64,000 nt of DNA, from NCBI GenBank assembly GCA_045541535.1, contig JAZQJG010000011.1, positions 1 to 64,000 on the forward strand. Direction: 5' to 3'. A program made the position numbers and the translations under genes. Within the stretch, counting starts at the first letter, position 1, and each line of letters opens with the position of its first letter. This stretch comes from Firm-08 sp045541535. GTDB lineage: Bacteria > Bacillota > Clostridia > Oscillospirales > QAKW01. The notes under the pieces were generated by a model, which was not told the DNA's origin, ran no database searches, and was given only the letters and a program-made list of their open reading frames with translations. Positions 1-9,600 of this stretch are shown piece by piece.

Positions 1-48
1 GCAACGCAAGGGAAAGAAGGAATTGCTTTGATGACTTTCCATTATTAA
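1..48 (+). other. possible 3' end of a gene cut by the left edge
   Basis: Two plus-strand frames are open from the edge: one ends with TAA at 46-48, one with TGA at 28-30 after a Lys-rich tail. Neither is long enough to recognise. The bidirectional terminator at 141-163 would suit a gene ending here. I cannot choose between the frames. Confidence 0.2.
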
Positions 49-140
49 AAACGACTTGTGTTTATTATGACTCCACAAACCATTTTTTCTTTTGATTCTC
101 TTTTCACTGTGATGAAACGACTTTTTTGACAGTCTGAAAA

Positions 141-163
141 ACGGAGTGGCAAGGCCACTCCGT
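141..163. terminator. bidirectional intrinsic terminator
   Basis: A perfect 10-bp GC-rich stem (141-150 with 154-163) with a 3-nt loop has a T-run on both sides: TTTTGATTTTTG on the plus strand and TTTTTCAG on the minus strand. It lies just beyond the rodA stop codon, so it ends rodA transcription and possibly a plus-strand gene from outside the window. Confidence 0.85.
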
Positions 164-175
164 TTTGATTTTTGA

Positions 176-1342
176 TTACATTTGCAAGTGGGAGATGCTG
201 GAGGAATGTCCACCCTGGAAAATACCGGTGATCTTTCGCTTGGAATTGACGCTCATCACCAGCCCGATGGCCAACATACAGGTCAGTATGGAGGAGCCGC
301 CGTAGCTGAACAGGGGCAGGGTGATACCGATGACGGGTAACAGACCGATGCACATACCGATATTTTCCGCCGCCTGGAAGAAGAACATGGCCGCCACACC
401 GATGGCCACGTAGCTTCCGAAATCGTCGGTGGCGTTGCGGGCGATATAAACCATTCGTACGATCAGCGCCACCAGCAGAATGATGATGATGGCCACGCCG
501 AAAAAGCCAAGCTCTTCACCGGCTACCGAAAAGATAAAGTCAGTCTGTTTTTCCGGCAGGATGCCAAACTGGGTCTGTACCCCTTGAAACAATCCGTTGC
601 CGGAAACACCGCCACTGCCCAAGGTGATCTTACTTTGCATCGTGTGATAGCCAAAGCCCAGCGGATCCACCTCCGGATCATATACCGCCAGAATACGCAA
701 TCGCTGATAATCCTTGAGCAGATATTCGAAAATAAAGGGAGTGCTGGCCAATACGGCCACGCCGCCCACGGCGAAATACAGCCAATGCAGACCGGCGGCC
801 ACCAGCATAGCGATCATAATAAACACGTATACCAGCGCCGTACCCAGATCGCCCTGCATCAAAACCAAGCCCACCAATACGGCAAAATGAAGCATCAACG
901 GGATCCACGCCTTGGGACGGTTGATCTGATGCTGTACCTTTTGAATATGAGTGGCAAAGGTGATAATAAAGATCAGCTTTACAAATTCCGAGGGTTGGAT
1001 GCTCACGGGGCCCAGAATGATCCAGTTTTTGTTACCCATACGCTCGGTACCCAAAAACAGGGTAGCGATCAACAGCACCACGCCCAGAGGATATAAAAAT
1101 TTTGCAAAGGAGGACAGGTTGTCCACGTCGATCATCACGATCATAAAGATGCCGATCAGTCCCAACAGCATGCCGCCGCCCTGAACGATCAGGTTTTTAT
1201 AGGTGCCGAAGCTGTGGGTGGCGGTGGCGATCAACAGCATACCGTAGCAACAGCACATTGTGGTAATACAGCCCAAAAAGCCGTCCATCTGGCTCATCAG
1301 ATCACGGATCTTAAAAAAGATTGACGTAAATATTCTGCCCAA
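176..1342 (-). CDS. rodA: RodA/FtsW/SpoVE-family peptidoglycan glycosyltransferase, RodA type
   Basis: A SEDS-family polytopic membrane protein of about 388 residues. The family polymerises lipid II glycan strands together with a class B PBP. The sequence shows about ten hydrophobic segments, a GDLGTALV stretch and the C-terminal family block with LPLFSYGGSS. A longer in-frame start at 1372 is unlikely. AGGAGGT at about 1349-1355 sits 6 nt from a TTG at 1342, so translation probably begins at that TTG and the protein starts GRIFTS after Met. The gene stands alone on the minus strand, divergent from tsaE. RodA rather than FtsW is inferred from the sequence style and the lack of division genes nearby; SpoVE is a third possibility. 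A Mbl homologue and a PBP elsewhere in the window would be functional partners. Confidence 0.88.
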   Translation of the reverse strand: MGRIFTSIFFKIRDLMSQMDGFLGCITTMCCCYGMLLIATATHSFGTYKNLIVQGGGMLLGLIGIFMIVMIDVDNLSSFAKFLYPLGVVLLIATLFLGTERMGNKNWIILGPVSIQPSEFVKLIFIITFATHIQKVQHQINRPKAWIPLMLHFAVLVGLVLMQGDLGTALVYVFIMIAMLVAAGLHWLYFAVGGVAVLASTPFIFEYLLKDYQRLRILAVYDPEVDPLGFGYHTMQSKITLGSGGVSGNGLFQGVQTQFGILPEKQTDFIFSVAGEELGFFGVAIIIILLVALIVRMVYIARNATDDFGSYVAIGVAAMFFFQAAENIGMCIGLLPVIGITLPLFSYGGSSILTCMLAIGLVMSVNSKRKITGIFQGGHSSSISHLQM

Positions 1343-1373
1343 TCCGGCACCTCCTTTATCACTTGATATCAAT

Positions 1374-1401
1374 ATTATATCAAAAAAAATAAAATTAACA
1401 A
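1374..1401 (-). promoter_or_regulatory. promoter of rodA
   Basis: On the minus strand TTGTTA (1396-1401), a 16-nt spacer and TATAAT (1374-1379) precede rodA. The spacer is very AT-rich. The predicted start of transcription lies about 10 nt before the ribosome binding site. Confidence 0.6.
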
Positions 1402-1470
1402 TAAAAATCTGAAAAAGTATGTTATTTTTTCATTTTTTGTGATAAAATAAGACGATCAGGAGGTGAAGAC

Positions 1471-1890
1471 ATGGAAAAATATACCGTTTCCTCCCCGGAG
1501 GAGAGCCGTAAGGTGGCGGAAAAATTGGCAGAACGGATCAACGGACCCACGGTGATCGCTTATTTCGGCGGGCTGGGCGCGGGGAAGACCACCTTCAGCC
1601 GCTTTCTGTGTCAGGCACTGGGGAGCACCGACGAGGTAACCAGTCCCACCTTTGCTATGGTTCACGAATACAGCGGCCGCTTGCCCATCTATCATTTTGA
1701 TATGTATCGGGTGGACGGCTATGAGGGCTTGTATTCCACCGGCTATTTTGATTATCTGGATACCGGCGTGCTGTTGATCGAGTGGAGCGAAAATATTGAG
1801 GAGGATTTGCCGGACTCCTATATCCGCGTGGAGATCGAACACGGAGCACATCCGGAAGAGCGCATTATCACGATCGGAGAAGTTCAATGA
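1471..1890 (+). CDS. tsaE: tRNA threonylcarbamoyladenosine biosynthesis ATPase TsaE
   Basis: A small ATPase (139 residues, normal for the family) that supports TsaB-TsaD in making t6A37 on ANN-decoding tRNAs. The P-loop GGLGAGKT is at residues 33-40, followed by the TSPTF block and the LIEWSE motif near residue 107, all typical of TsaE. AGGAGGTG lies 7 nt before the ATG. The gene overlaps tsaB by the ATGA arrangement, so the two are translationally coupled. tsaD is not in the window. Confidence 0.96.
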   Translation: MEKYTVSSPEESRKVAEKLAERINGPTVIAYFGGLGAGKTTFSRFLCQALGSTDEVTSPTFAMVHEYSGRLPIYHFDMYRVDGYEGLYSTGYFDYLDTGVLLIEWSENIEEDLPDSYIRVEIEHGAHPEERIITIGEVQ

Positions 1891-2567
1891 TTTTACTTTC
1901 CTTGGACGCCTCTGCCAAGAGTGCGGCCGTTGCCGTCAGCGACGGAGACGACATTTTGGCGGAGAGCTTTATTAACAACGGATACACCCATTCCGAAACC
2001 CTTTTGCCCTTGGTGGCCAAAACCCTGGAAAAAGCGGGGAAGACCATCTCACAGGTGGATGCCTTTGCCCTAACCAACGGCCCCGGTTCTTTTACGGGTC
2101 TGCGTATTGGTTGCGCCACGGTGAAGGGATTGGCGGGGGAGCGCCCCTGTTATCCCGTGCCCACGCTGTTGGCCCTGGCGTATTCTGCCGGGGAGGAGGG
2201 GTTGATCATCCCCATGATGGATGCCCGCCGCCAGCAGACCTATACCGCCGTATACCGTTGTCGGGCGGGTAAGGTGGAGCAATTGGTGCAAGACCGTGCC
2301 ATCAGTGTGGCGGAGCTGGAGGAGGAAATGAAGGGGTATCTGGCCGACGGCGAGCGCATCGTGGTGCCCGGTGACGGCGGCTATCTGCTCAGCGAGGAAC
2401 TGAAAGAAAAGGTGTTCTTCCCCGAGCAACCCCTAATTACTGCAACCGGCGTGGCTGCGGCCGCGAAGGAAATACAAAGTGTTCCTGCGGGAGAGCTGGG
2501 CTTGCGCTATCTGCGTTTGAGTCAGGCCGAGCGGGAAAAGAAAGAGAAAAAAGGAGAAATGATATGA
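1887..2567 (+). CDS. tsaB: tRNA threonylcarbamoyladenosine biosynthesis protein TsaB
   Basis: An ASKHA-fold protein of 226 residues that dimerises with TsaD in the t6A synthase. The N-terminal LSLDAS motif and the NGPGSFTGLRIG block (about residues 64-75) are diagnostic. The C-terminus is rich in Lys and Glu. It starts inside the tsaE stop codon and its own stop overlaps the next ATG, so tsaE-tsaB-rpiB form a tight operon. No rimI follows, although it often does in related genomes. Confidence 0.95.
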   Translation: MILLSLDASAKSAAVAVSDGDDILAESFINNGYTHSETLLPLVAKTLEKAGKTISQVDAFALTNGPGSFTGLRIGCATVKGLAGERPCYPVPTLLALAYSAGEEGLIIPMMDARRQQTYTAVYRCRAGKVEQLVQDRAISVAELEEEMKGYLADGERIVVPGDGGYLLSEELKEKVFFPEQPLITATGVAAAAKEIQSVPAGELGLRYLRLSQAEREKKEKKGEMI

Positions 2568-3028
2568 AAGTAACCATTGCCTGTGATAAGGCCGGCGTAA
2601 TTTACGTGGAAAAATGCTGTAAATATTTTGAGGAGCACGGGATTGAATGCCGTGTGGCCCTGCCCGAGGACGGCAGTGCTTTTTGGTTTGATTACGTGGA
2701 CGGCGCCAAGGAGGTAGCCCACGACGTAGCCGAGGGCAGAAGCGATCTGGGCGTGCTGATCTGCGGTACCGGTATCGGTATGAGCATCGCCGCCAATAAG
2801 GTAAAGGGCGTGCGCGCTTCCGTTTGCTCCGACACCTTTTCTGCCGAGATGACCCGCCGTCATAACAACGCCAACGTTTTGTGTATGGGTGCCAGAGTTA
2901 TCGGCGAGGAAATTATGCTGTGCGTGCTGGACGCCTTTATGAAGGCTCCTTTTGACGGTTTGACCGAGGAGGGTGTGCGCCATCTCAACCGTGTCAACAA
3001 AATCGTTGCCATGGAAGAAGAATTTTAA
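2564..3028 (+). CDS. rpiB: RpiB/LacAB-family sugar-phosphate isomerase, divergent
   Basis: The 154-residue protein has the family's ICGTGIGMS block with the catalytic Cys at residue 67 and Thr at 69, the AANK and CSDTFSA segments, and HNNANVLCMG. In RpiB these form the active site interconverting ribose-5-phosphate and ribulose-5-phosphate. Two positions are unusual. The N-terminal Asp-His pair of classical RpiB reads Asp8-Lys9, and the TDYPD/H substrate loop is replaced by residues 39-46 (AFWFDYVD). The fold assignment is secure. The substrate may not be ribose-5-phosphate; allose-6-phosphate or another aldose phosphate is possible. It is coupled to tsaB by ATGA and is 2 nt from mnmA. Confidence 0.8.
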   Translation: MKVTIACDKAGVIYVEKCCKYFEEHGIECRVALPEDGSAFWFDYVDGAKEVAHDVAEGRSDLGVLICGTGIGMSIAANKVKGVRASVCSDTFSAEMTRRHNNANVLCMGARVIGEEIMLCVLDAFMKAPFDGLTEEGVRHLNRVNKIVAMEEEF

Positions 3029-3029
3029 G

Positions 3030-4079
3030 GTGAGAGTACTGATTGCAATGAGCGGCGGCGTGGATTCCTCGGCCGCCGCTGCTTTGATGAAGGAGCAAGG
3101 TCTGGATTGCATCGGCGTTACAATGAAGCTACACGACGCCTCGGTGGCGGGAAGCTGTGGTACGGCGGAGGATGCCGCTGATGCGGCCCGAATTTGCGCC
3201 ACCCTCGGCTTTCCCCATCAGATCGTGGACTATTCTGCCGATTTTACGGGGGAGGTGGTGGAGCGCTTTGTCAGCGCTTACGAGCAGGGCCGCACCCCCA
3301 ACCCTTGTATTGATTGCAACCGTTATATGAAATTCGGCCGCCTGCACAGATTGGCAGAAGAGATGGGCTGTGATAAGGTGGTTACCGGTCACTATGCCCG
3401 CATCGTCTTTGAAAACGGCAGATGGTTGTTAAAAAAGGGGGCAGATCCCCGCAAAGATCAGAGCTACGTGCTTTATTTCCTCTCCCAGCGTCAGCTTGCC
3501 CGCACCTTGCTTCCCTTGGGGGATTTCTCCGGCAAGGAGGAGGTGCGCCGTCTGGCGCAGGAGCAGGGTCTTTGCAACGCGCAAAAGCCGGACAGTCAGG
3601 ACATTTGTTTCGTTCCCGACGGGGATTATGCCGCTTTTATCCGCAGTTATACCGGAAAGGAATATCCTCCGGGGGATTTTGTAGATCCCGACGGCAAGGT
3701 GTTGGGTCGGCATAAGGGGCTGATCCACTATACCGTAGGTCAGCGGCGGGGCCTGGGCCTTGCGTTGTTACAGCCGGGCTACGTTACCGAAAAACGTATT
3801 GCCGAAAATCAGATCGTGGTAGCCCCCAGAGAGGGTCTGCTCTGTGACGGCATTATGGCGCGGGATGCCAACTGGATCGCCTTTGACACGCCGCCCGCCG
3901 TTTTCACCTGCAACGCCCGTACCCGTTATCAGGCGCCGGAGGTGCCCTGCACCGTCACCGTCCTTGCAAACGGTGAACTGCAGGTGGACTTTTCCACCCC
4001 GCAAAAACGCCCTGCCGCAGGGCAGAGCGTCGTTTTTTACGAAGGAGACACCGTCCTCGGCGGCGCCACAATATTATAA
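3030..4079 (+). CDS. mnmA: tRNA-specific 2-thiouridylase MnmA
   Basis: Transfers sulfur to C2 of U34 in tRNA Lys, Glu and Gln. The PP-loop SGGVDSS is at residues 7-13. The two redox cysteines are in NPCIDCN and DICFV, and the YTVGQRRGLGL motif is in the C-terminal half. An upstream in-frame ATG inside rpiB would add 19 non-homologous residues. The family N-terminus (KVLxxMSGGVDSS) fits GTG at 3030, one base after the rpiB stop. That gives 349 residues, close to the usual size. The ribosome binding site is weak (GAAGAAG), which suggests coupling to rpiB. It is the last gene of the operon. Confidence 0.96.
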   Translation: MRVLIAMSGGVDSSAAAALMKEQGLDCIGVTMKLHDASVAGSCGTAEDAADAARICATLGFPHQIVDYSADFTGEVVERFVSAYEQGRTPNPCIDCNRYMKFGRLHRLAEEMGCDKVVTGHYARIVFENGRWLLKKGADPRKDQSYVLYFLSQRQLARTLLPLGDFSGKEEVRRLAQEQGLCNAQKPDSQDICFVPDGDYAAFIRSYTGKEYPPGDFVDPDGKVLGRHKGLIHYTVGQRRGLGLALLQPGYVTEKRIAENQIVVAPREGLLCDGIMARDANWIAFDTPPAVFTCNARTRYQAPEVPCTVTVLANGELQVDFSTPQKRPAAGQSVVFYEGDTVLGGATIL

Positions 4080-4081
4080 AA

Positions 4082-4120
4082 AAGAAGCTTGTGTGCAAGG
4101 CACACAAGCTTCTTACTTTA
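4082..4120. terminator. shared convergent terminator
   Basis: A perfect 15-bp stem (4082-4096 with 4100-4114) with loop AAG lies 3 nt after mnmA. Its 3' arm contains the first bases of the minus-strand stop codon TAA (4113-4115), so one hairpin closes both converging genes. Confidence 0.85.
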
Positions 4121-4571
4121 TTCGTTGCTTGATTTCCTTCCAAACTGCTTTGGAGGACAGATAAAAGGCGGTATATACAACGAAACCGCCAAACAGAAGG
4201 ATGGCAGGAGGGAGCAACAAAAACGGCCAATCCGACGCAGACAGCTGCCCCATCCCCATCATTACCAACATTGCCAGTTCCATGAGAGCGGCCATCGCCG
4301 CTATAACAGAAAAAAGGATTATAACGATTTTTGCCGGGATGAAAACAAATTGCCATTCCTGCTCCCGTTGTTGCAATACAATTTGGGGAATTCCGGAATT
4401 TTTTATAAAAGAGGGCTTGCATTTTGCCGAGAGAAGGTAGGAACCGTCTGTAATGGGCTCCATTTTGTCATAGGATACCTCACCAATTTGCAGGGGCGGT
4501 TCACACAGCGCCGACAAGACTTCATCTTTTGGAAGGGAAGAACTGACAGCGCGAATGATACGAATTCTCAT
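4113..4571 (-). CDS. hypothetical membrane protein
   Basis: I do not recognise a family for this 152-residue protein. Residues 1-70 are soluble and mixed in charge. Two hydrophobic segments follow at about 78-102 and 114-138, then a short basic tail, so a two-pass membrane protein is likely. AGGAGGATC lies 6 nt before the ATG. Only 11 nt separate it from the HAD gene upstream, so it is the second gene of a two-gene minus-strand operon. Its stop codon lies in the terminator shared with mnmA. Confidence 0.75.
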   Translation of the reverse strand: MRIRIIRAVSSSLPKDEVLSALCEPPLQIGEVSYDKMEPITDGSYLLSAKCKPSFIKNSGIPQIVLQQREQEWQFVFIPAKIVIILFSVIAAMAALMELAMLVMMGMGQLSASDWPFLLLPPAILLFGGFVVYTAFYLSSKAVWKEIKQRIK

Positions 4572-4582
4572 ACGTGATCCTC

Positions 4583-5362
4583 CTATTCTTTGGGAACGAT
4601 GTCACCCACGCCGTCAAAGATATATTTGGGACGGTAGGGGAAGCGGTGCAGGTCCTCCTTGGCGGTGACGCCGCTGAGCACCAGTACGGTATCAATTTCC
4701 GATTCAATGCCGGCAATGATGTCGGTATCCATACGGTCGCCGATGATGGCGATCTCTTCTTCCTCACAGTCCAAGAGCGCCAGACCGCAACGCATCATCA
4801 GAGGATTGGGCTTGCCCAGAAAATAGGCGGTGGTGCCGGTGGCCATCTCAATGGGGGCTACCAGGGCGCGGGTGGCGGGAACGATCAGACCGCCGTCCAC
4901 GGGACCGGTCATATCGGGATTGGTGCCGATCAGCTTGGCGCCGCGATTAACCAGTTCCACAGCCTTACAGATCACGGAATAATTATAATTCTTGGTTTCG
5001 CCCACTACCACGTAGTCGGGATCAATGTCGTTCATAGTAATACCGGCGTTGTAGAGGGCGTTCAGCAGACCGGGCTCGCCGATCACGTAGGCACTGCCGC
5101 CGGGGGTTTGCTTGGCAAGATAGGCGGCGGTGGCCAGCGCCGAGGTGTAAAAGTGGGATTCATCCACCTGCAGACCCAGTCGCTCCAGCTTTTGCTGTAA
5201 CTCCTTGGGGGAGCGCTCGGAGGAATTGGTCAAAAACAGATAATCCTTACCGCTTTTTTCCATCCACTTCACAAATTCCTTAACACCGGGCAACAGCTCG
5301 TTGCCGTGGTAGATTACGCCGTCCATATCACTGATAAAGGCTTTTTTGTTCTGTAAAGGCAT
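4583..5362 (-). CDS. HAD-IIA family phosphatase (NagD/AraL type)
   Basis: A cytoplasmic sugar-phosphate or nucleotide phosphatase of 259 residues. The DxD nucleophile motif is in SDMDGVIYHGN (near residues 10-20), motif II is LTNSS, and the motif III/IV segment is IIGDRMDTDI. The C2B cap domain between them is typical of NagD. The start is set by AGGAGGG 8 nt before ATG at 5362; an upstream extension would add 22 residues lying over the promoter. The substrate cannot be read from the sequence. It shares a transcript with the membrane protein that follows. Confidence 0.88.
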   Translation of the reverse strand: MPLQNKKAFISDMDGVIYHGNELLPGVKEFVKWMEKSGKDYLFLTNSSERSPKELQQKLERLGLQVDESHFYTSALATAAYLAKQTPGGSAYVIGEPGLLNALYNAGITMNDIDPDYVVVGETKNYNYSVICKAVELVNRGAKLIGTNPDMTGPVDGGLIVPATRALVAPIEMATGTTAYFLGKPNPLMMRCGLALLDCEEEEIAIIGDRMDTDIIAGIESEIDTVLVLSGVTAKEDLHRFPYRPKYIFDGVGDIVPKE

Positions 5363-5399
5363 ATTTTCGCCCTCCTGTCCTGTTTTTGGTACAATTACT

Positions 5400-5428
5400 A
5401 TTATACAATTACTTTTGCGTAAATACAA
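5400..5428 (-). promoter_or_regulatory. promoter of the HAD operon
   Basis: Minus-strand TTGTAT (5423-5428), 17-nt spacer, TATAAT (5400-5405). Its -35 box is 1 nt from the -35 box of the divergent promoter at 5430. Confidence 0.65.
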
Positions 5429-5429
5429 G

Positions 5430-5458
5430 TTGAATGAATAAATAATTTATGATAAAAT
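5430..5458 (+). promoter_or_regulatory. promoter of the DUF3810-addB-addA operon
   Basis: TTGAAT (5430-5435), 17-nt spacer, TAAAAT (5453-5458), about 22 nt before the ribosome binding site of the DUF3810 gene. Confidence 0.6.
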
Positions 5459-5486
5459 GAAAATATCAAATTTTCAGGAGTAAAAC

Positions 5487-6608
5487 GTGAAACTTTTAAA
5501 ACGGTTATTTCAATTTAAACGTATGTATCTTTTGCTGGCATTCCCGCTGGGTCTGCTCCTAACGCTGGCGGCCCGTCTGTGGCGGGGCTGGGTGGAGGAT
5601 TTTTATATCCGCTACCTTCATACCTTTCTGGAGAATACGGTGGGACGGTTTGTTTCTCTGTTTCCCTTTTCGGTCAGCGAGTGGTTGATTGTGCTGGCGG
5701 TGCTGGGGGTACTGGCGTATATCGTTTGTATGATCCTTTGGCTCTGTAAAAATAAAGGGGCGTGGAAGCATATTCTTTACCGCGCTCTGGTCAATCTTCT
5801 GTGTGTGGGCAGTGTGGCCTATTTTCTGTTCGTGATTACTATGGGGCTGTGCTATTATCGCACGCCCGCCTCGGAATATCTGGAGCTGTCGGTGCGGCAA
5901 TACAGTAGCGAGGAGTTGGCGGAGGTGACCGCGTGGCTGGCCGAACAGGCCAATGCCGAGCGGGCCAAGCTGTGGGAGGACGAAAACGGCGTTGCCCGAT
6001 TACAGCAGGAAAGTTGGTGGGATATCTCTGCCGAGGCGCAGGCTTGCTTTAACAAAATCAGCGATCGGCACCCCGGCATCGGTGAGGTAAACGTGCGCAA
6101 TAAACCCATGGTCTTTTCCGGAATGATGAGTCGGGTACTGACGATGGGCGTCTATCTGCCCTTTACCCTGGAAAGCAATATCAACGTGGATATGACCGCC
6201 TATACCGTGCCGGCTACCATGTGTCACGAGCTCTCCCACGTAAAGGGATTTATGCGGGAGGACGAGGCAAACTTTTTGGGCTTTTTGGCCTGTATGCAAT
6301 CGGAACGGGCGGATTTCCGCTATTCCGGTTATATGTCTGCCTTCGGTTACGCGCTCAACCGTCTGGCGGAGGAGGATTATAACGCCGCCATTCGGGTGGC
6401 AAAAACCGTCAGTGACGAGGTGGCACGGGACGACCGTGCGGACCACACCTATTGGCAACAATACCGGGGGACCGTGGTAGCGGATACCTCGGGACAAATT
6501 TACAACGCCTATCTGGAGTCAAACGATCAGCCCGACGGGCTGAAAAGCTACGGCAAAATGCTGGATCTGGTCATTGCGTGGTATCAGGCGGAGGTGAAGG
6601 GGAAATGA
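5487..6608 (+). CDS. DUF3810 family membrane protein, zinc-metalloprotease-like
   Basis: A 373-residue protein with three hydrophobic segments in the first 130 residues (about 15-32, 64-88, 101-124), then a large domain probably outside the membrane. That domain carries CHELSHVKGFMREDEANFLG near residues 248-267. HELSH followed by Glu about 10 residues later resembles a gluzincin-type zinc site, and this arrangement is the hallmark of DUF3810. No substrate is known to me. The start is GTG at 5487 after CAGGAG. The stop overlaps the addB ATG (ATGA), so it leads the addBA operon, though no functional link is obvious. Confidence 0.82.
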   Translation: MKLLKRLFQFKRMYLLLAFPLGLLLTLAARLWRGWVEDFYIRYLHTFLENTVGRFVSLFPFSVSEWLIVLAVLGVLAYIVCMILWLCKNKGAWKHILYRALVNLLCVGSVAYFLFVITMGLCYYRTPASEYLELSVRQYSSEELAEVTAWLAEQANAERAKLWEDENGVARLQQESWWDISAEAQACFNKISDRHPGIGEVNVRNKPMVFSGMMSRVLTMGVYLPFTLESNINVDMTAYTVPATMCHELSHVKGFMREDEANFLGFLACMQSERADFRYSGYMSAFGYALNRLAEEDYNAAIRVAKTVSDEVARDDRADHTYWQQYRGTVVADTSGQIYNAYLESNDQPDGLKSYGKMLDLVIAWYQAEVKGK

Positions 6609-9600
6609 TTCAATTTATATTGGGCCGCAGTGCTACGGGTAAAACCACCTGTTTGTACACTTTGGCGGAGCAGGCGCTCCAAAAGAGCTCGCCCGTTTGC
6701 TTGATCGTGCCGGAACAGGAGAGTATGACGGCGGAGCGCACCTGTCAGGAAAAATTCGGGGAAGAGGTCACCGTGCTTTCCTTCCGCCGTTTGTGCGACA
6801 CTCTGATGCGTACCTACGGCGGCGGCGCCCGTCCCCGATTGGGGGAGGTGGCCCGTCTTGGCATTCTGTACCGTGCGGTACAGATGGTAAAACCCCAACT
6901 GAAGTTTTATCGCAAGAGCGCCGATCGCGTCCGTTTTTATGAAAAACTGATGTCGGTGATGGAGGATTTCGCCGCCTATCAGGCGGAGGAATCCCGTGTG
7001 ATGCCGCTGTTGGGCGGGCAGAGCACGCAGGATAAATACCACGATCTCTTCTTGATTTACGAATGCTATAACGCTCTGCGGACACAGGAGTATCGGGATC
7101 AATTTGATGATCTGGATACGGTGTGCCGATTGCTGGAAGAACACGCCTACTTTGCCGGCAAAACCGTTTTGATTGACAATTTCGGCGGTTTTACCGGTCA
7201 GGAATACGCTATTTTGGAAAAAATCTTTCTCCAGGCGGAGGATTGCGCTCTGACCTTATTGGCCGACCGTGAGGAGGAACAGCTTTTTGCGCCCACCCTG
7301 CAGCATCTCTACCGTTTGGAGGAAAGATGTGAACAGATGGGATTGGCCCATCGGCGGGTGGAACTGAAGGGAAATCATCGCTTTGCCCATCAAAATCTTT
7401 CGGTGATCGAGCGATATCTCTTTTCCGCCAAACGGCCGGCCGCGCCCGTAGCCGCCGACGGTAGTGTGCGCATTTTCACCGCTTCCGGTCCGGACAGCGA
7501 GGTGCGTCTGGTGGCGCAGGATATTCGCCGCAGAGTGCTCTCGGGTGAGTGTCGCTATCGGGATATTTCCGTGGTCAGTAACGTGCAGACGGAGTATCAG
7601 CATATGGTGGAGATGGTCTTTGACGAGCTGGACGTTCCGCTGTACACCGATCGCAAGGTGGACGTGATCAGTCGCCCCCTGTTCAGCCTGATTCTTCACG
7701 CTATGGATGCGGTACAGTATAATTATCGGTTTGAGGATATGTTTTCCTTGGCTTCCACCCATTTGTGCGGCCTGAACTACGAAGAGGTAGCGCAATTGGA
7801 AAACTACGTATTTATGTGGAATATCCGGGGCAAAAAATGGGAGATGGAATGGACCCAAAATCCCATGGGTCTGGACGTGGACGAAGAGGAAAACGAAGAA
7901 GAAAAGAAGAAAAAGCAAGAACTTTCTGCCCAACGTCTGCAAACCATCAACGAGTATAGAAGTCGCCTGATCGGCCCGCTGGTGGAATTTGCCGAGGACA
8001 CCCGCGCCGGTAAGGCTACCGATCTGTTGGCGGCGGTATGGAGATTGCTGGAAAACTACGGCGTTGCGGCGCAACTCAAAGCCTTTGCCGCTGCCGAAAA
8101 GGACCCCGCCGAGGGAGAACAGTGGTTGCGGCTGTACGATCTGTTGATCGAACTGCTGGATCAGCTTGCTTTGGTGCTGGGGGAGCAGGAGATCACCCGC
8201 AAGACCCTGCACGATATGATGGAGGTCTGTCTGCGAGGCTATCGCTTCGGCGTGGTGCCCGCCTATATGGATCAGGTACATTTCGGCGATATGATCCGCG
8301 CCCGCAGTGGGGAAGTGAAGCATATCTACGTTTTGGGCGCCGTGGACGGTAAATTCCCCGCCGGCGTCAGCGGTGGCGGCTTGATCACCGATGGAGATAT
8401 CCGCCATCTGCGGGAGCAAAACGTGCTGTTGTCCAAGGACAGCGTTACCGTGGCCAGAGAACAGCAGTTTTGTTTGTATCGCACCCTGTCCTCCGCTTCC
8501 GAGAGCCTGACCTTTACCTACAGCGCCTTTTCTGCTGAGGGGAAGGCTCAACTTCCCTCCAATCTGATCACCCGTATCACCAAAAAACTGATCAAAACGG
8601 AAGCGGTGGAGGATCCAACTATTTCTACCCATTATAAGGATTTGATCCGTGCAGCTATGCAGTTATCGGATAAAAGCGAGCAGTGGAAAGAACTGGCCCG
8701 GTTTTTGTCCGAGCATTTCGGCACCGACGTTTCCACCTTGCGCCGCAAGGCACGGGATGAAAAGTCCCTGCCCAGAGAAACGGTGGAGGCCTTGTACGGT
8801 AAGGAACTCTCTGCCAGTCAATCCAGACTGGAGAGCTTTGTGGGCTGTCCCTTCCACTATTTTCTCCAATACGGGCTCAAGATTCAGGAGACCGAGCCGG
8901 TCACCTTTGCCGCAAACTATATCGGCGATTTCGTCCATTACGGAATGGAGCATTTGCTGAACGCTGTGGTTGAAAGCGGGGACGTGAGCGCATGGGATCA
9001 CGACCGTACCGACGCCTTTATGGAGACTCTGGCTACGAAATATTATGAGGAAAAGCTGGGGGATATGGCCGCCCCTCGCTTTGACCATCTCTTTGACCGC
9101 ATCAAGCGCACCATGCAGTTGGTGGGCCGCAGTGCCGTGGAGGAATTGCATCAGAGCGATTTCCGACCCTTGGCCCAGGAATATAACTTTAAAAACACCA
9201 TTCCGCTTGCCAATGGTATGCAAGCCCGTATCAACGGCAAGGTAGACCGTGTGGACGGCGCCATCGTGGACGGGGAGACCTGGCTGAAGATCATTGACTA
9301 TAAAACCGGAGATAAATCGGTGAGTCTTGAAAAGATTTACAACGGTTATCAGCTGCAATTGCCCTTGTACAGCAGGATGTTGCAAAAGGAAGCGAGATTT
9401 GCCGGCAGCCACGTTGCCGCCATGGAATATTTTCTGGCGGGCGTGCCCACCTTTGAGGAGGGGACGGACAACGTTACCGCCGATCCCGCTTCCCTTGCCG
9501 CCGCTTTCCGTCGCAAGGGCTTGTATCTCGCCGATATGGATCTGATGCGTAAGCTGGATCATACCCCCGGTCTGATGTACAACAACGTTTCCATCACCTC

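Noticed and set aside
584..1096. 170-codon plus-strand frame inside rodA
   Set aside because: Antisense shadow of a membrane protein; no family resemblance.
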